A stretch of DNA of 64,000 bases. It comes from Verticillium longisporum. Taxonomy: Eukaryota; Ascomycota; Sordariomycetes; Glomerellales; Plectosphaerellaceae. The stretch covers positions 3,906,001 through 3,970,000 of the forward strand of contig JAETXT010000002.1 of the NCBI GenBank assembly GCA_019188255.1, given 5' to 3'. Each line of letters begins with the position of its first letter. Positions within the stretch are counted from its first letter, which is position 1. The position numbers and the translations under genes are program-made. Under the pieces are notes generated by a model that was not told the DNA's origin, made no database searches, and was given only the letters and a program-made list of their open reading frames with translations. Below, one piece after another: positions 1 to 11,890 of this stretch.

Positions 1-105
1 GTCCCAAGTCCCAGTCCCAGTCCCAAGTCCCAGTCCCAAGTCCCAGTCCCAAGTCCCAGTCCCAAGTCCCAGTCCCAAGTCCCAGTCCCAAGTCCCAAGT
101 CCCAG
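1..105. repeat. Tandem array of CCCAGT/CCCAAGT units
   Basis: From the first base to about 105 the sequence alternates the short units CCCAGT and CCCAAGT without interruption, so the array probably extends beyond the left edge of the window. It is not the TTAGGG telomere repeat of filamentous fungi. It is a simple GC-rich minisatellite with no visible coding role. Confidence 0.85.
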
Positions 106-1748
106 AGTCCTCAAACCCGGGCGTACATGTACCATGTACACCAAAACCCTTTCCTACGTCTCTCAAGCTGGTCGCGCCCTTCAAGCACACTTGTTCGTTG
201 CCGCCCCACGCAACCGCGCAGCACAGCCTCCTTCGCCCCGGCCTCCCAATTGGCCCACGAGGGCCGTGACCAACTCTTTCTCCCCCCCGTCATCCGGGCG
301 ACCAGCACCGCACGGCATCCGCCAGCGTGTTTTTTTTTCTTTTTCCTGCTCTCCCTTTCCCTTTGCCAAATACCGCATAGTACTGAACTCTCGATGCCCC
401 CCTGGTTCTTCCTCTTTCTCGCCCGGCCGTCATCCTCGGCTTCGGCATCGGGCCTGCTACAAGCAGTGAACAAACGACACGAGCACTACCCTTAGTGGCG
501 ACGCTGTTCAAGTCCGCCGACAATCAAATACAAGGAGTCTTGGCAAATCTCACGTGTCACTGGTGCTGCGTTAGCGCCAAGAGAGGGAGGGACCCTTTTC
601 ACGTCGATCGCGGGCGTCGTGCCAAGATCGACGATGGTCGAAGGGGGCCCGGACGGCGCGGCCTCGGCAGGGGGGGTTACTTGTACTGTACAGTAGTATG
701 GATAGCTGCTAATTTGGCGGCGCACCAATCGAGGTGTAGGACTTTGTCAACTGCACCATAGGTGGGAAAAGACGGGGCCCAACACTACGGTGCGCAGAGA
801 GGGTTCGAAGACACAAAGACGACGTCTGTCTGCCCTGCGGGCTTGCGAGGAGACATGGGCGGACATGCCGTGGGGGGCTTGACGAGGTCGCAGAGAAGCT
901 GCCTTACCTATCTTGCCTACCTACCTAGGTACATTACCTGCAGACCCAGTGAGAAAGACCGCTGCTTGGCGGGGCTGGCATCAGAAGGATGGAGATGCCT
1001 GAATCTCACATGTGGTTGACGTCAGATACGGACATGCAGTAGAATTGGCAGCACAGTTGAACAGTTGACGAACCGTGGAACTTGACGAACAGCAGAGAAC
1101 AGCAGAGAACAGAGATGTACACTGTTTATTGGACGAGGCTCCGACCGTTTGGTGGACTGCATCACAGACCACTGTCTAGAACATGTCATGTTCCAACGTT
1201 TTCCTACCCCTCGTGTAGTGATTTCGTCCATCCAGCTCCAAAAAAATGCGGCTGGCATTCCCAATTCGTCGCTCATGCAGTAACTGAAGATGAAAAAGCC
1301 ACCCCGAACGCCGGGCGCGTGGGACGAGCGCTCTCCCTGCTCGTCGACGTCGCGCCGATGCCCCGCCATCCATGTGTTCGTTGTATATAGAATGAGCCTG
1401 GCAAGCCTGCCTCCGGGATAAAAAGAAAAATGCGCCTCCTCCTCTGTCCTGGCTTTCATCGCATACATGTGCGTATGCGCTCTCGTGCGCAACGCACGAT
1501 TTGACAAAAGAAACTTGAAAGTGCTTTCTGGTAGATACAGTGCCATGCTCCGAAGCCGAAAGGTCACAGGGGTATCATTGAAGGATCGAGGTTGATGGGG
1601 CCGGTCGACCGGCAACGAGTCGCATAGAAGATGGCATGTCCTGGATGATGGCGCCCTGAATCGCTTGGGCGTGAAGTTGATTAGACAGAAGAGATTAGTG
1701 ACATGGTCTGCCGTTCGACGTGGCAGTTGTGAAAAGTGTGTGACGAGG
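106..1748. other. Gene-free stretch left of Png1
   Basis: No convincing gene was found. Open frames here lack domains, overlap one another on both strands and show no splice structure. The stretch holds pyrimidine-rich runs (for example around 330-365), a CCTACCTACCTAGGTAC-type motif near 916-932 that recurs at 4.78-4.82 kb, and presumably the 3' region of the minus-strand Png1 gene. Confidence 0.5.
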
Positions 1749-3264
1749 CTAGTATAGGAGCCACTCAGGGTCGGTCGCGGCGCTGGTTGGGATCGCGTGG
1801 AGGGAATTGTTCGCCTCGGGCAGCGAGGTATTCGGCCGATCCAGTCTGGCGACCGGGCTGTTCTGCGGGGAGTTTCGTCTCGTCATTGCGGGCCCTGCAT
1901 TGAGGGCTCTGCTCTTGGGCAGCAGGCAAGCTCGGTACGCTGGGAACGCCAGGAACGAGCTCAGTGACGGCCTGGGCGATGGAGCGAATGACATTGTTGC
2001 GGAGCTCACGGTCTCGCGTGCGTCCTCCTTCTCCAGGCGGAACCGTTCGTCCTTGCCCATGTTTTGCCTTCGGATGTTTCGAATCTCCTGTGTGATGTAG
2101 AGCAGAACCTCTTCAGGGCATCGGTTGCGTTCGTTGGCAAAGTCGGCCTTGCGGACGTAGCGTCTGGTGACATCGGTGGCGCCGTCGATGGAGAAGGCGA
2201 TGCAGTACGACATCTTCTTGCCCCAGCCTTCTGTGTAGAGGCGAGGGTTATCCCATGCCTCCTCTACGGCATCGACGTGAACCCATCGCTTCTGGTGATC
2301 GGAGTAGACCTCAGTCCAAACATGGTCCTCGGCGTTCCACACCCAGCGTACACGGCCGCCAACCGCCCTGCAAAGCATGCTGAAGCAGTTGGCCCATTCG
2401 CCGACACGGCCTCGGCGCGTCTGCAGTAACCTCCAGACGTCACCGTACCGGGGAAATCGGTCGAAGGCCCCGCAGTTTCCGGCCGAGCAGCGATACAATT
2501 CGACTCGCATGGCACCACAAGCACTCTCATCGGGGGTCGGTGCCGTCATGCCCTGTGCGATAGTGGGTGACATGCAGACAGGGCAAGGTGGGTTGTTGAC
2601 CCATGTGAAGAATTGACGCTTGAACCACCTTCAAGACAAAGTCAGTCAAAGACCCGTACAATGCCAGGAAGATTCGCCTGGGGTACAGAGGGGGGTGATA
2701 TCGATCACCAACATACCTAAGAAGTGCTCGGATGACGCAATCTTGATAGCCCCATGTGGCTCTCGACCCATCACCTAGGCTCATGGCCTCAGCCTGCATG
2801 ACCTGGTGCTCTTCTTCGGCCTCGCCATAGATCTGGTCGAGTGGAATGACTTGGAGGGCTTCGTCCAAGAGACCAGGGTTTTCGTACTTTGTTGGGGTCA
2901 GAGAGAGGCTGACCAAGAGATTCCTAAACTTCTGCGAGTCGCGATCGTGTGCTGCGGGCGGTGTTGGGATCTTGGGGAGATTGCGTATGGAGGAATAGGA
3001 CGGAGGTATCGTCGATCCAGAGGATGTCGTCGGGCGGCTGGACATGGCCGGTGCAGGGCTGCGTAGGTTGGCGCTGCTCGCTCGCTCGCGTGGTTGAGGG
3101 GTGCCTCGCCGGGATGAGGACGACCGGAGGTCGTCCATTCGCTTGTCACGGAGTAGACCTTCGAATTGGATCCTCAAGTCGCGAGCCCATTCCTCGCCAT
3201 ATTCGGAGGCTTGCTGTTGCTGCGACGCACTGCCCTGGCCGGGCGGGAAGCGTCGGCCAGCCAT
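1749..3264 (-). CDS. png1: Png1-like transglutaminase-fold protein, catalytic Cys replaced by Val
   Basis: Two exons on the minus strand, 3264-2717 and 2628-1749, with an 88-bp intron (GTATGT donor, CTGAC branch site) give 475 residues. The fold is that of peptide:N-glycanase, which removes N-glycans from misfolded glycoproteins in the cytosol. Zinc-site cysteines are visible (PPCPVC, then CSAGNC), followed by [27 protein letters not shown] and [12 protein letters not shown]. In active family members the first motif reads GRCGEW. Here the position is Val (residue about 258, codon 2405-2403), while His285 and Asp302 are kept with the spacing of the yeast triad (27 and 17 residues). I recall that the Neurospora orthologue lacks deglycosylation activity but is needed for cell polarity, so a structural role is likely. 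The N-terminus (about 130 residues) is Gln/Ser/Arg-rich and disordered. Confidence 0.93.
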
Positions 3265-4403
3265 GGTAGGTGGAGTGGAGGAAGCGGTTTAGACCACTAT
3301 CGAATCCAGTTGAAGAGAGGGCAAGGTTGTGTGTACTCTGGTTTGAGTCGTGGCCGGGGGAATATGAATGAAGTGTCGAAAGGGGATGTGGAGGGGACCA
3401 AGGGACCGGTCAGCGATGCGTGAGTCGGGACCAAAGTCGTCGTCAGCGAGGGGGTGAATGGGACTCGTAGGCTCGGTTGCCACACAGAACGGGGGTATGT
3501 GTCAAGGCTTCAGTGGCTTTGGTGGAGCGAGAGATTGGGTTGTTCTACGGGCGTGGAAAGATGCGGTTCGAGACGAAAAGATGCGCCGCGTGTCGTGGGG
3601 TAGATCACTCGTCGTCGTCGTCGTCGTGCGTCGTTGCCGTGCTTGTCCCTGTCAATGTTGAGGGTGTCGCGCGACTTTGATGCTGGGTAGCGGATTCGTT
3701 GTTCGAGGCACGCACGGGGTACCTAGATCTTCAAAGGTTTGTGGCAAGATGGACGCTGCCGGGTGCACGCGCACTGCGGTTGTTCGTCGAATCCGGCGTC
3801 CAAGAGGTGCTGTAATGGCTCGATGCTTCTAAGCGGCGGTCGTACTCCTGTCTTGACCCGGTGATTGCGTGGGCGGTTGACGAAGAGGGGAAGGGGAGGA
3901 GGGGGGGGGGGTTATTGCGTCTGGTGTTGTGTGTCTGTAAGGCAAGTAGGTAGAAGGTGGAAGGACGGGCAGGCAGGCAGGCAGGCGGATGGCAGACGTG
4001 CCAGCGGGAGGAGGGCGACATGAATTGGGGCGGTGGACAGTGGGCTGTGAACAGTGGACACCAGGGGGAAGGAATAAAGAGGGACGCACTGATGAAGGGT
4101 CCCGCCTGCCTCCCTCTCTGCGTGTGGTGCTCTCTGGGCTGTCTTCCGCAAGTGCAACTTACGCGTAAGCTGTGCGGCAACAGCCAATGGGAGATGGCCT
4201 GCGACCTCGGAGCGGAGACAGATGGCCAGGTGGGTACGTATCTCTCCAGGCTGGAACCCCACTTTGCCAATGGGCAAGTCGCGCTGATGAAGGAGGGAAA
4301 GAGCGTCGTCGGTGGTCGGGTGCGTTGCGACCGGCCAGAGCCACTGAAGAGCGTCTGTACCTGCCAAACCGGCACTGAAGCTGGGCTGGGGGTTCCTGAC
4401 GAG

Positions 4404-4487
4404 GTCCTGAGTCCAGCCAGCCCTGACGAGTCCTGAGTCCAGCCAGCCCTGACGAGTCCTCAGTCCAGCCTGCCCTGACGAGTCCCG
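4404..4487. repeat. 26-bp direct tandem repeat, about three copies
   Basis: Three near-identical consecutive copies of a unit made of GTCCTGAGTCCAGCCAGC plus CCTGACGA. The last copy differs slightly (CAG for GAG, TGC for AGC). No frame runs through it and I see no function. Confidence 0.75.
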
Positions 4488-4775
4488 ATGGGCAAGACGT
4501 CTACGCAGACATTGGAGCCTCCACGCAAGCCTCTGAAGCCGCGCCCCTCCCCCACAACCCGGACGTCTCATTTCCTTTACTTTACGGTATGTGGACAATG
4601 TAAAATCGATACTGTTTCGCCGACCGATTATCTTTCATCGATGAGCTGCATCATGCCTATGGAAACTTTGCGCAGGATGCGCACACGTGCAGGCCAAGTC
4701 GCATCACGGCACCTGGCGTGCTCGTGCTTCTCCTCACCGAGCGACAGCCCACTACGTAGATGGGTAAAAGTATGC

Positions 4776-4817
4776 GCACCTACGTACTTAGGTAGGTACC
4801 TAGGTAGGTAGGTACCC
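4776..4817. repeat. TAGG/CCTA-rich palindromic tract
   Basis: A run of TACGTACTTAGGTAGGTACC followed by TAGGTAGGTAGGTACC-type sequence contains nested GTACCTAGGTAC palindromes. A related CCTACCTACCTAGGTAC string lies near 916. Such tracts are common in intergenic DNA of sordariomycetes; whether they bind a factor is unknown. Confidence 0.5.
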
Positions 4818-7800
4818 AGTCTTGCCAGTCACTTGATGTCGGCGTCTGTTGGTGGGACGTCAGCTCGGTCGGTACCTGGGCGTCGAGGCCAGGGTTCAGG
4901 TACAGGCACGGGAGCCCGACTGAGGAGAGAAATGCCCAGAAGACGCTACTCCAGCAGCATCGCTCCGACTCCGACAAGGTGACCTACCGAGTTTCCAGAA
5001 CCCCTTTCGTAGGCAGGCAGTCATCATCCGGCCTCAACTGTCTTTGTCTCAATTCCTCGATCGCCTGTCCCGTGGCGCTGGCAGTGGTACGGTACCATGT
5101 AACATGTACAGGATTGTCCCGGAAACCAGGGCCATGCGCATGCACTTCCGCACTTCCGCACTTCCAGACGAGGCGGGGATTCCGCCGAGGGGGCGATGAC
5201 GAGGCGCAGGTGGCTGTTTCCAATTGTGGCCATGAGCAGCGTTGCTGACCAGACAGGTACCGACAAGCAAGACACACAGCCTGTGAGCCAGAGGCCCGGA
5301 GGCCCCAAGAGGGGGCTGCCTTGCTGTGGCTCAGCACGGCTTCTCGGCCACCCCTTCACAGGTTGTCGGACGCGTCCTGTGGATCTGCAATCCTGAATAC
5401 CTCTTTCTTTCTTGGACCGCCGCCTCAAACCCATTCGTTTCTCGCCATGCGCGATCGACATGTTTTCCTTTTCCCCTTCTTTTGCCTCTCCGTTGCGATT
5501 GTCGATATCGCCCTCAAGATTACCCCTTCTGTTACGACTCCATCCCATGGCAATCCTTCCTGCCTCCGCAACAGTGCTAATCTAGACCGCCTCTTCTTAG
5601 GGTGTGATCACCTAGCTAGCCCGATTTTGTTTGATTTCTTCCCCCCCTCTTCTTGCGAGGCAGGCCAGGTCCCTCCACTGGATCCTACGTACGTAGATGC
5701 CGCGGTGCCGTGGTGCCGCGATGCCGTGCAGGCCACTGCTGTGCTGAACTTGGACCCCTAATCAGTCGCGTCCAACACCAAGACCTATAGCCTGCTTGGC
5801 CTCGAGGGGGAAAATAGATTGCACCCCCTGCTCTAATCGTACGACATGATGGCTTTCGCACCACAGTCCTGACAGTTGCCCAGTCTGAGGCGGTTTGGCC
5901 GTCAAGATTCCGCCTCTGTGGAGGAATTTTCATGGAGAATTTCCTGCGCCCAATTCGCATGGCATGCTGATGATACAGATCCCCTCGAGTGCCGAGATAT
6001 AATCTGATGTGTTGGCGACAAAGAAGCCCCTCGAGGGAGGCCCTCCGACATGCCGTCCGACTTGGCTTCCGGCGCCGCCCATGCTCCGAAAGCAGCGATT
6101 CAGTACTGCTGCTGCTCGATTCTGGATCCTCCATGTTGTAACACCATCGCCTACTGTCTCCAGATCTTTGACAACAGGGATGGAAATGCCAGAAGCTCAG
6201 CTCATAAACGCATCGTGCCAGGGACCCTCGCTACTTGACTCTCTTGCTCACAAGCATCCGAGGACATCCGGCAACGAGGCTTGCAAGACGCAGCCGATAG
6301 CCGTCGCGTAGCCTGTAGTGCCCAAACGAATGACACGTCGTCTGCCAGCAACTCATCTCCCATGTCTGCCGCGTGCCGGGCGGACATGACTAGCGCGCAG
6401 CCTTGTGCGACCTTTTTTTTCTTGCTGGTGCCCACTGGATCCAAGGGGTACAGCTTGCGCGTACAAGTACAGGCTCTACTGTGATTGCCACCCCACATCA
6501 CATGGCGGAGGAGACGCACGCATCGAAAGTTTGCTGTGCAAAGCGCTGGCCCGCTGGGGAGGTGGGTGCAAGCCGCCAAGTCAGCATGAGACACGGGCGC
6601 GCGCTGCGTTTCGCTATGGACATACACCTATACATATATAGCCTTGGGACGAACCATTTGTCCTGCTTGGTACCGGCGACTGGCAGCAGCCGGAGACAGC
6701 CAGCTGGGCTCGCTCGTCGCCGCTCGAATGCCATTCGCTGATGACGGCGCTGTCTCGTCTCTTGTTGCGCCAAGCACGTCACCCCAAACCCCCCGTTCCC
6801 CTTCAAACCTCTTCCTCGCAGCATAAAAATAAAGCAGGGACCAATGTCTTGGTGTCCTTCTGTCATGACCACCCCCCTCTCTCTCTCGCTTGTTGGGTTG
6901 TGATGTTTGGACACTCGCGTACCTTAGAATAGAGCTGACGAAGCCCGTACTCGGCTGCACGTGGGAATTTGCTTGTCGTTCTTTGCGATGATGTGGAACC
7001 CCTTTGAACAATCAACCCGGAAGCTTTTGCTCTCCCATTCTGGCCATGTGGCTTGTAACTTTCCTCCACATGGTACTTTTTTCCCCCATTTCATTGTCCA
7101 CATCCAGGGACGGCACTCGTGACAAAGGCCGGCTGAGAGCTGGTCGCCCCGCCGAACGAAACGAACAGACCAGCCAGAGAGCCGCAATAGTCAGGAAGTC
7201 GGGTCGGGGCATTTTGAGGGAACGGAGGGGGGGTTAGGGACGCGCGTCCAAGGTACTGTCGAGACCACAGATCAGCATCCCAGACGGCATCCACGCGGCA
7301 TCGCCCTCGCGCTAACCGCATCGAGCCGAGATCTGGAGTTTGTCCGCTTGGGCATCTCTTTCGTCAGCCAATCTTGTCTACTGTCCATGCATCTATCTGG
7401 TGGCAGAACGCAGCAACGCGCCGGGTGACTAATCCTCCGACAGGCGCAATCCCGGAATGCCCTCTTGAACCTAATCACCGAAGTGACGACACCGTCCCCG
7501 AATAACGTTTGCCTGCGGCCCCGCCCCCTTTCCCCCGGGATGGCTCATGTCGCAATCGCTTGTACTGCAAAAAAAAATTGGACGGTCGAGTGTGCGCGGC
7601 CGAGAGTACGGTTGCATCAGAGTGCGAGAAGAAGGGGTCCCGTGATGTTCCAGGGCGGCCGAGTTGCCAGAGATGCCGACGAACCTTCCTTCGGGCCCAG
7701 CGAGCCGTGTAAATCACCATTAGACAGACTAGGGGCAGACGAAATTAGGAGAGCACGAGAAAGAAAGAAAGAAAGAAGAAGAAAAGAAGGAGCCAGCGCC

Positions 7801-8292
7801 CGTCACTCTCTCCACTCGATTTCGCCCCTGGCGCAAGCCATGGAGCTTGTTCTGTCTATTGCTCTGTTGGCCATGCATCTTCGAGGAACCTCCCTATCGC
7901 GAAAGAGCGACTCTGCATGGGCAAAGCACGGCCGACAGCCGGTCCACACTTGCCGTCACTATCGGGCAGGCCTGACGAGTCACATAGAGGCAGGCCGGTC
8001 CGGACTGAACGAGAACAAGCTTTGCCATCGAGATGGGCCTTGGCACGGGGTCGGTCGCATGCGTGGCTGGCAGGCGCAGTGTGGTGGACCAGGTTGAAAA
8101 CCGGAAGCGAATAGATTTTGACTCCAGAGACTACCCCGGGAAGAACAGACCGCAACTGCCCCATCTTCTATCGACAGGCTGCAGGCATTAGCTTGTTCCG
8201 CCCGCCTCCTCTCCTCTGCGGCATGCCAGACGCGATCCTCCTCTTTCACCGCCGCCCGTTTTGCTTGTCTACACAGTACACTGTCATGCCAC

Positions 8293-11083
8293 TTATCTCC
8301 TTTCAGCCTCGTTGGCGCCAAAGTACCGCTCGGGGAGGTCAACGTCCCACAGTGGCCTCTCGACGAGGACAGCCTCCAGTGATGGCAGATCCGTCGAATC
8401 ATCTGACTCGGACGCCGGCTGAGCGGCGCCATCACCGGCAGGGTCCAGGGCTACAATGCCAAGGATCGGCCTGTACTTGTACGTGTACCACCACTTCTTG
8501 CGTCCGGAGCCGCTGCTGGCATCCATCTGCGTGTCCCGGTTCCGCAGCGCCGCGAGCGCATCATGCTCGCTCTCGTTGCTGAGATCGTCGTTGTCGTTGT
8601 CTTCATCGTCGTTGTCGTCCTCCTCCTCCTGATCGGCATCTGCCATGTCCGTGTCGCTGCCCTCGGATCGCGTCGCCGCCGCCGCGTTTTCGAGGTCGGT
8701 CTGCCAGTCCTTGCCGCTGACATAGCGGTCAACCTGCTGGGGGACGAGAGAACCGATGGCCATGCGGTTGCCCGCACCGCTCTCTGCGCCCTTGCGCTTC
8801 CTCTTCTGGCCCGCCTTGGCAAGCGCTGACGCGTTGCTGTCGGTAGTCAGGGCCGTGGAGGCGGCGCTGGGGTCACTGAGGTCCTGCGACAGGTCGAGCA
8901 TGAAGAGGAACGACACGCCGTAGATCCAGGCGCGAGGACCCTGCCAGAGAATTCCCTTGGCAAGGTCGCGCGTGTCGCGGATGGTGTTGGGCAGACGAGC
9001 GGAGGGGTTGCGGCGGGACCAAGGCGTCAGACCGCCTTCGAGCGGGTTGAATGCTAGTATGTGCCATACGTTTGTGACGGCGAGGAGGGTGTAGGGTGCG
9101 TCAGACGCCTCGGGCGCGAAAGACAGGACGACAGGCGGCGCAGGCAGCTTGGGTAGCAGCGTGGACGCGGGGGTGTGCTGCCATCGCTCTTTACTACCCA
9201 TTGCGTCGTCAGCCTCCTCCTCGTCGGCCTCACTCTCCGAAAAGTCGCTGTCTGATGACGCGGCGGTATCTTTGTTGGTCTCACCGTCGGAGCGTAGAAC
9301 CCAGGTATCGACGTAGCCAGCCAGATCGGCCACAGCGAGCATTTTGCTGTCCGGGGCAAAGGTCGCGTGCGTAATGCTCCTTTCGTAGTTGCCAAGACCT
9401 CCTAATTTCAATTGCTTGGGAATCTTACGCTTCATGCGCGTCACGCTCTGCGGCCTGGCCAGAGTGGGGGCCTCGTCACTGGTGGTGTCGCGCCTGATTC
9501 GCAAGAGGAGCATCCTGGTTCCGTCCTGGATCGCAACGAGCCAGTTTCCGTCCGGCGAGATCTGCACCAGGTTGGCTCCGTTATTGGCGAGCGAGGCGGG
9601 GACCTCAATCTGCGAGAGCCGAATGTCGGAGGGCTTGGTAGGGTTCTGGTGCTGGAGGTGGAAGGCCTTGAACTCGGTAGCTGTAGCCACAGCGAGCACG
9701 CTTCCATCAGGGGAAATGGAGGCTGCGGAAATGCTGGATTCGCCCTTGATAAGAATGGTCTTTAGAAGCTTGCGGTTCTTGTTGACGTCCTCGGCGTCGT
9801 TGTTGTAGATGCCGTCAAAGGTCTGGCGCAACTTCCAAATGTTGACCTCTCGGTCCCACCAGCTGACGATGAGGCGCGCCTTGGGTGCGCTCTGGAGAGG
9901 TGGCTGTTGAGGAAGGTTCTGAAGTGTACGGTGGTTCTCACGGCCGAGCTCCTTGAGAGGGAGCACAACCGGGGACGCATCGGGTCCTGTCAGGTTAGCA
10001 TCAGTGAGAAAGGAGAGGAAGTCGGGACTTGTGCTCACCTCCTGAAACCACAACACTCATTCTTGCGCTCTCGAAGGAAGCCATAGCCTTGACGTCGTGA
10101 TCGTGGTATTTCCTGCTCCAAACCTTGCCCCACCTGGAGCTTGCGCCGGCAGTCTTCTTGTACAGAACGGTCCTACGATCCATGCCTCCACTCAGCAGTG
10201 CAGTTCCGTCATTGCTTGCCGCCAGACTGAGGACATCCTGGCGATGGCTCTGCAGTCTTTGCATCTGGGTGTAGGTCTTTCCGTCCCATATAGTCACGTG
10301 GCCAGTTGAGTCGCCGGAAACGATGTCGCCGTTAGGCAGACACTTGACGGACCAGACAATGATCTCCTTGGAGCCGCCGGCAAGGTCGGCACCGAGTGTC
10401 ATCTTGCGTAGCATCAAGCCGTTGCGCATATCATAGGCGCGAAGGGTAGAGTCGCTGCAGCCGACAACGACAACATCGCGGGACTGGAAGGCAATGCTCA
10501 CCATCTGCGTCTTGCGAGCGGGAGACTTGACGAGGAGACGCTGGAAGCGAAGGTCCGAGTCGACAATGGTGTAGATGGCCAGCGCACCGTCGATGGTGCC
10601 TGCAACGAGTTTGGAGACGCCATCACTGGGAGAGGCGAGGGCCTTGTTGCCGGTCGGGGCGGGCTGGGCGGCGATGCACCAGATATCGCCATGCTGGCCG
10701 CTGGCGGTACGGAGAGGCCGCCCCTTCTCGAGATCCCATTCCGTGACGGCGGAGGTGTAGCCTATGCTAAAGAGGCGGGAGCGGCCGGGACTGATGTGTG
10801 CCTTGTCGGCGGGGGTATCGAGCGAGGCGTGAGGAAGCTCCTCGTCGGGCTCAACGACCCACACAAGACCGTCGACAGAGCGGTCGTTGCCGCCATGAAT
10901 GATCTTCTCTTGGTGCCAGGCGCCACTGGAGGGATTCCAGAGCTCAATGTCGCCGTTTGCACGTCCGACAGCGAGGCGGTTGAGGCTCGCCTGGAGGGTA
11001 GAACGGGTGGAGGGGCGGGAAAAGGCGAGGGCGTTGATGGGGGAAGGAGGATAAGGGACGAAGCGGCAGCGGTGGATGTCCAT
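8293..11083 (-). CDS. utp4: U3 snoRNP / t-UTP subunit Utp4 (WD40 protein)
   Basis: Two minus-strand exons, 11083-10039 and 9986-8293, with a 52-bp intron (GTGAGC donor, GCTAAC branch, CCTGACAG acceptor) encode 912 residues, as expected for fungal Utp4. Utp4 (human Cirhin) belongs to the t-UTP/UTP-A subcomplex that starts assembly of the small-subunit processome on pre-rRNA in the nucleolus. The start MDIHRCRFVPYPPS is the family's N-terminus; an upstream in-frame ATG at 11305 was rejected because the added 74 residues are low complexity. WD40-type blades run along the protein (for example NGDIELWNPSSG, GHVTIWDGKTY, LIVSWWDREVNIW). Two acidic linkers, at about 9210-9260 and 8560-8650, and a Lys/Arg-rich patch KRKRKGAE look like disordered insertions. 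The C-terminus WDVDLPERYFGANE matches the family ending. No lesion is seen. Confidence 0.93.
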
Positions 11084-11890
11084 GGTCGGACGCTGGCTAT
11101 GACCTCGTTGAATCGAATGGATCAATCGGTGTCGGTTCGCGTTGAGGAGGCTGTCACGGAGCCGGTGGGAGGGGGGGAAGGGGGGGAAGGTGGTGCCTGG
11201 CGAGCTTCTGCAGGTCTTCGGGAGGGAAGCTGCTGCAGAACAGTCTCTTGCTAAATTTTTTGGAAATTTTGTCGGCGGTCGGGGATTGACTGGCCGGGGA
11301 TGCATTAAGGTGTGGTCTGTGCGCGTGTTGCGACTGCCCCGCCAACTTCACCCCACCTTCCTGTGATGTCGACAGGCAGATTTACATCATGAAGAATAAA
11401 AGAAACCCAGGCGTCTCTTTCCAGACAGCTTCTCAGTTTCCTCTGGCCAGACTACGCGAAGCACCTGAATCAGAATGAAGTCAACCCTGGGAACTAGGCT
11501 TTTCAAGGGGAGCTACTCCTAGTGGTGCGTGGCGGCTCGACTGCCACGGGCTGACTGGACTAACTGGAGCTCTTTCCATGTATTCAAAAGCAATAAAAGT
11601 CCGAGGAAGGTGTGAGGATGGTCAGTGGTACCTGCTTCAAGAGGTAGCTGCCATATGTACGACTTCGTCTCGTCTGTTCCATTCTCAAACTCCGTCTCCT
11701 CCTCCAATGCATCAACAACGCTCTCCTTCAGGCAATCTTCCGACGTCGCTTTTTGGTTGTCTTTCTTGGTACCAACCTTTTGGAAGTGCTTTCTTTCGTT
11801 CGAGTCTTACTCATTGCCATCAGAATCTGCCATTCTAGTCTAGAACAAAGGCGAGAAACCCGTTTGCTTTCAAGCATACTACCCACAAAG
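11084..11890. other. Divergent intergenic region Utp4 / WSC protein
   Basis: About 800 bp between two divergently transcribed genes. The right half (11,640-11,890) is pyrimidine-rich (TCTTCC, CTTTC tracts), as expected of a fungal core promoter and leader for the WSC gene; the left half adjoins the Utp4 start and has G-rich runs at 11,165-11,190. No separate gene is supported. Confidence 0.5.

Larger units (their letters stand above)
3265..8292. other. 5-kb gene-free region between Png1 and Utp4
   Basis: No gene could be supported. The region contains the Png1 promoter and leader, a G run near 3901-3911, GGCAGGCAGG-type runs near 3968-3985, the 26-bp tandem repeat at 4.4 kb, the TAGG/CCTA palindromic motif at 4.78 kb, and GAAA/GAA microsatellite DNA near 7761-7790. 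Open frames up to 228 codons occur but overlap on opposite strands, begin in pyrimidine tracts and have no domain or intron logic. A lineage-specific non-coding transcript cannot be excluded. Confidence 0.5.

Noticed and set aside
1..105. Possible telomeric repeat at the window edge
   Set aside because: Units are CCCAGT/CCCAAGT and not CCCTAA/TTAGGG, and length variants alternate.
3731..4598. Two overlapping minus-strand frames of 214 and 228 codons
   Set aside because: Low-complexity Pro/Ser/Arg composition from pyrimidine tracts and tandem repeats; overlapping frames in both directions, no introns or domains.
11084..11305. Upstream in-frame ATG at 11,305 for Utp4
   Set aside because: The extra 74 residues are low complexity, while MDIHRCRFVPYPPS is the conserved start.
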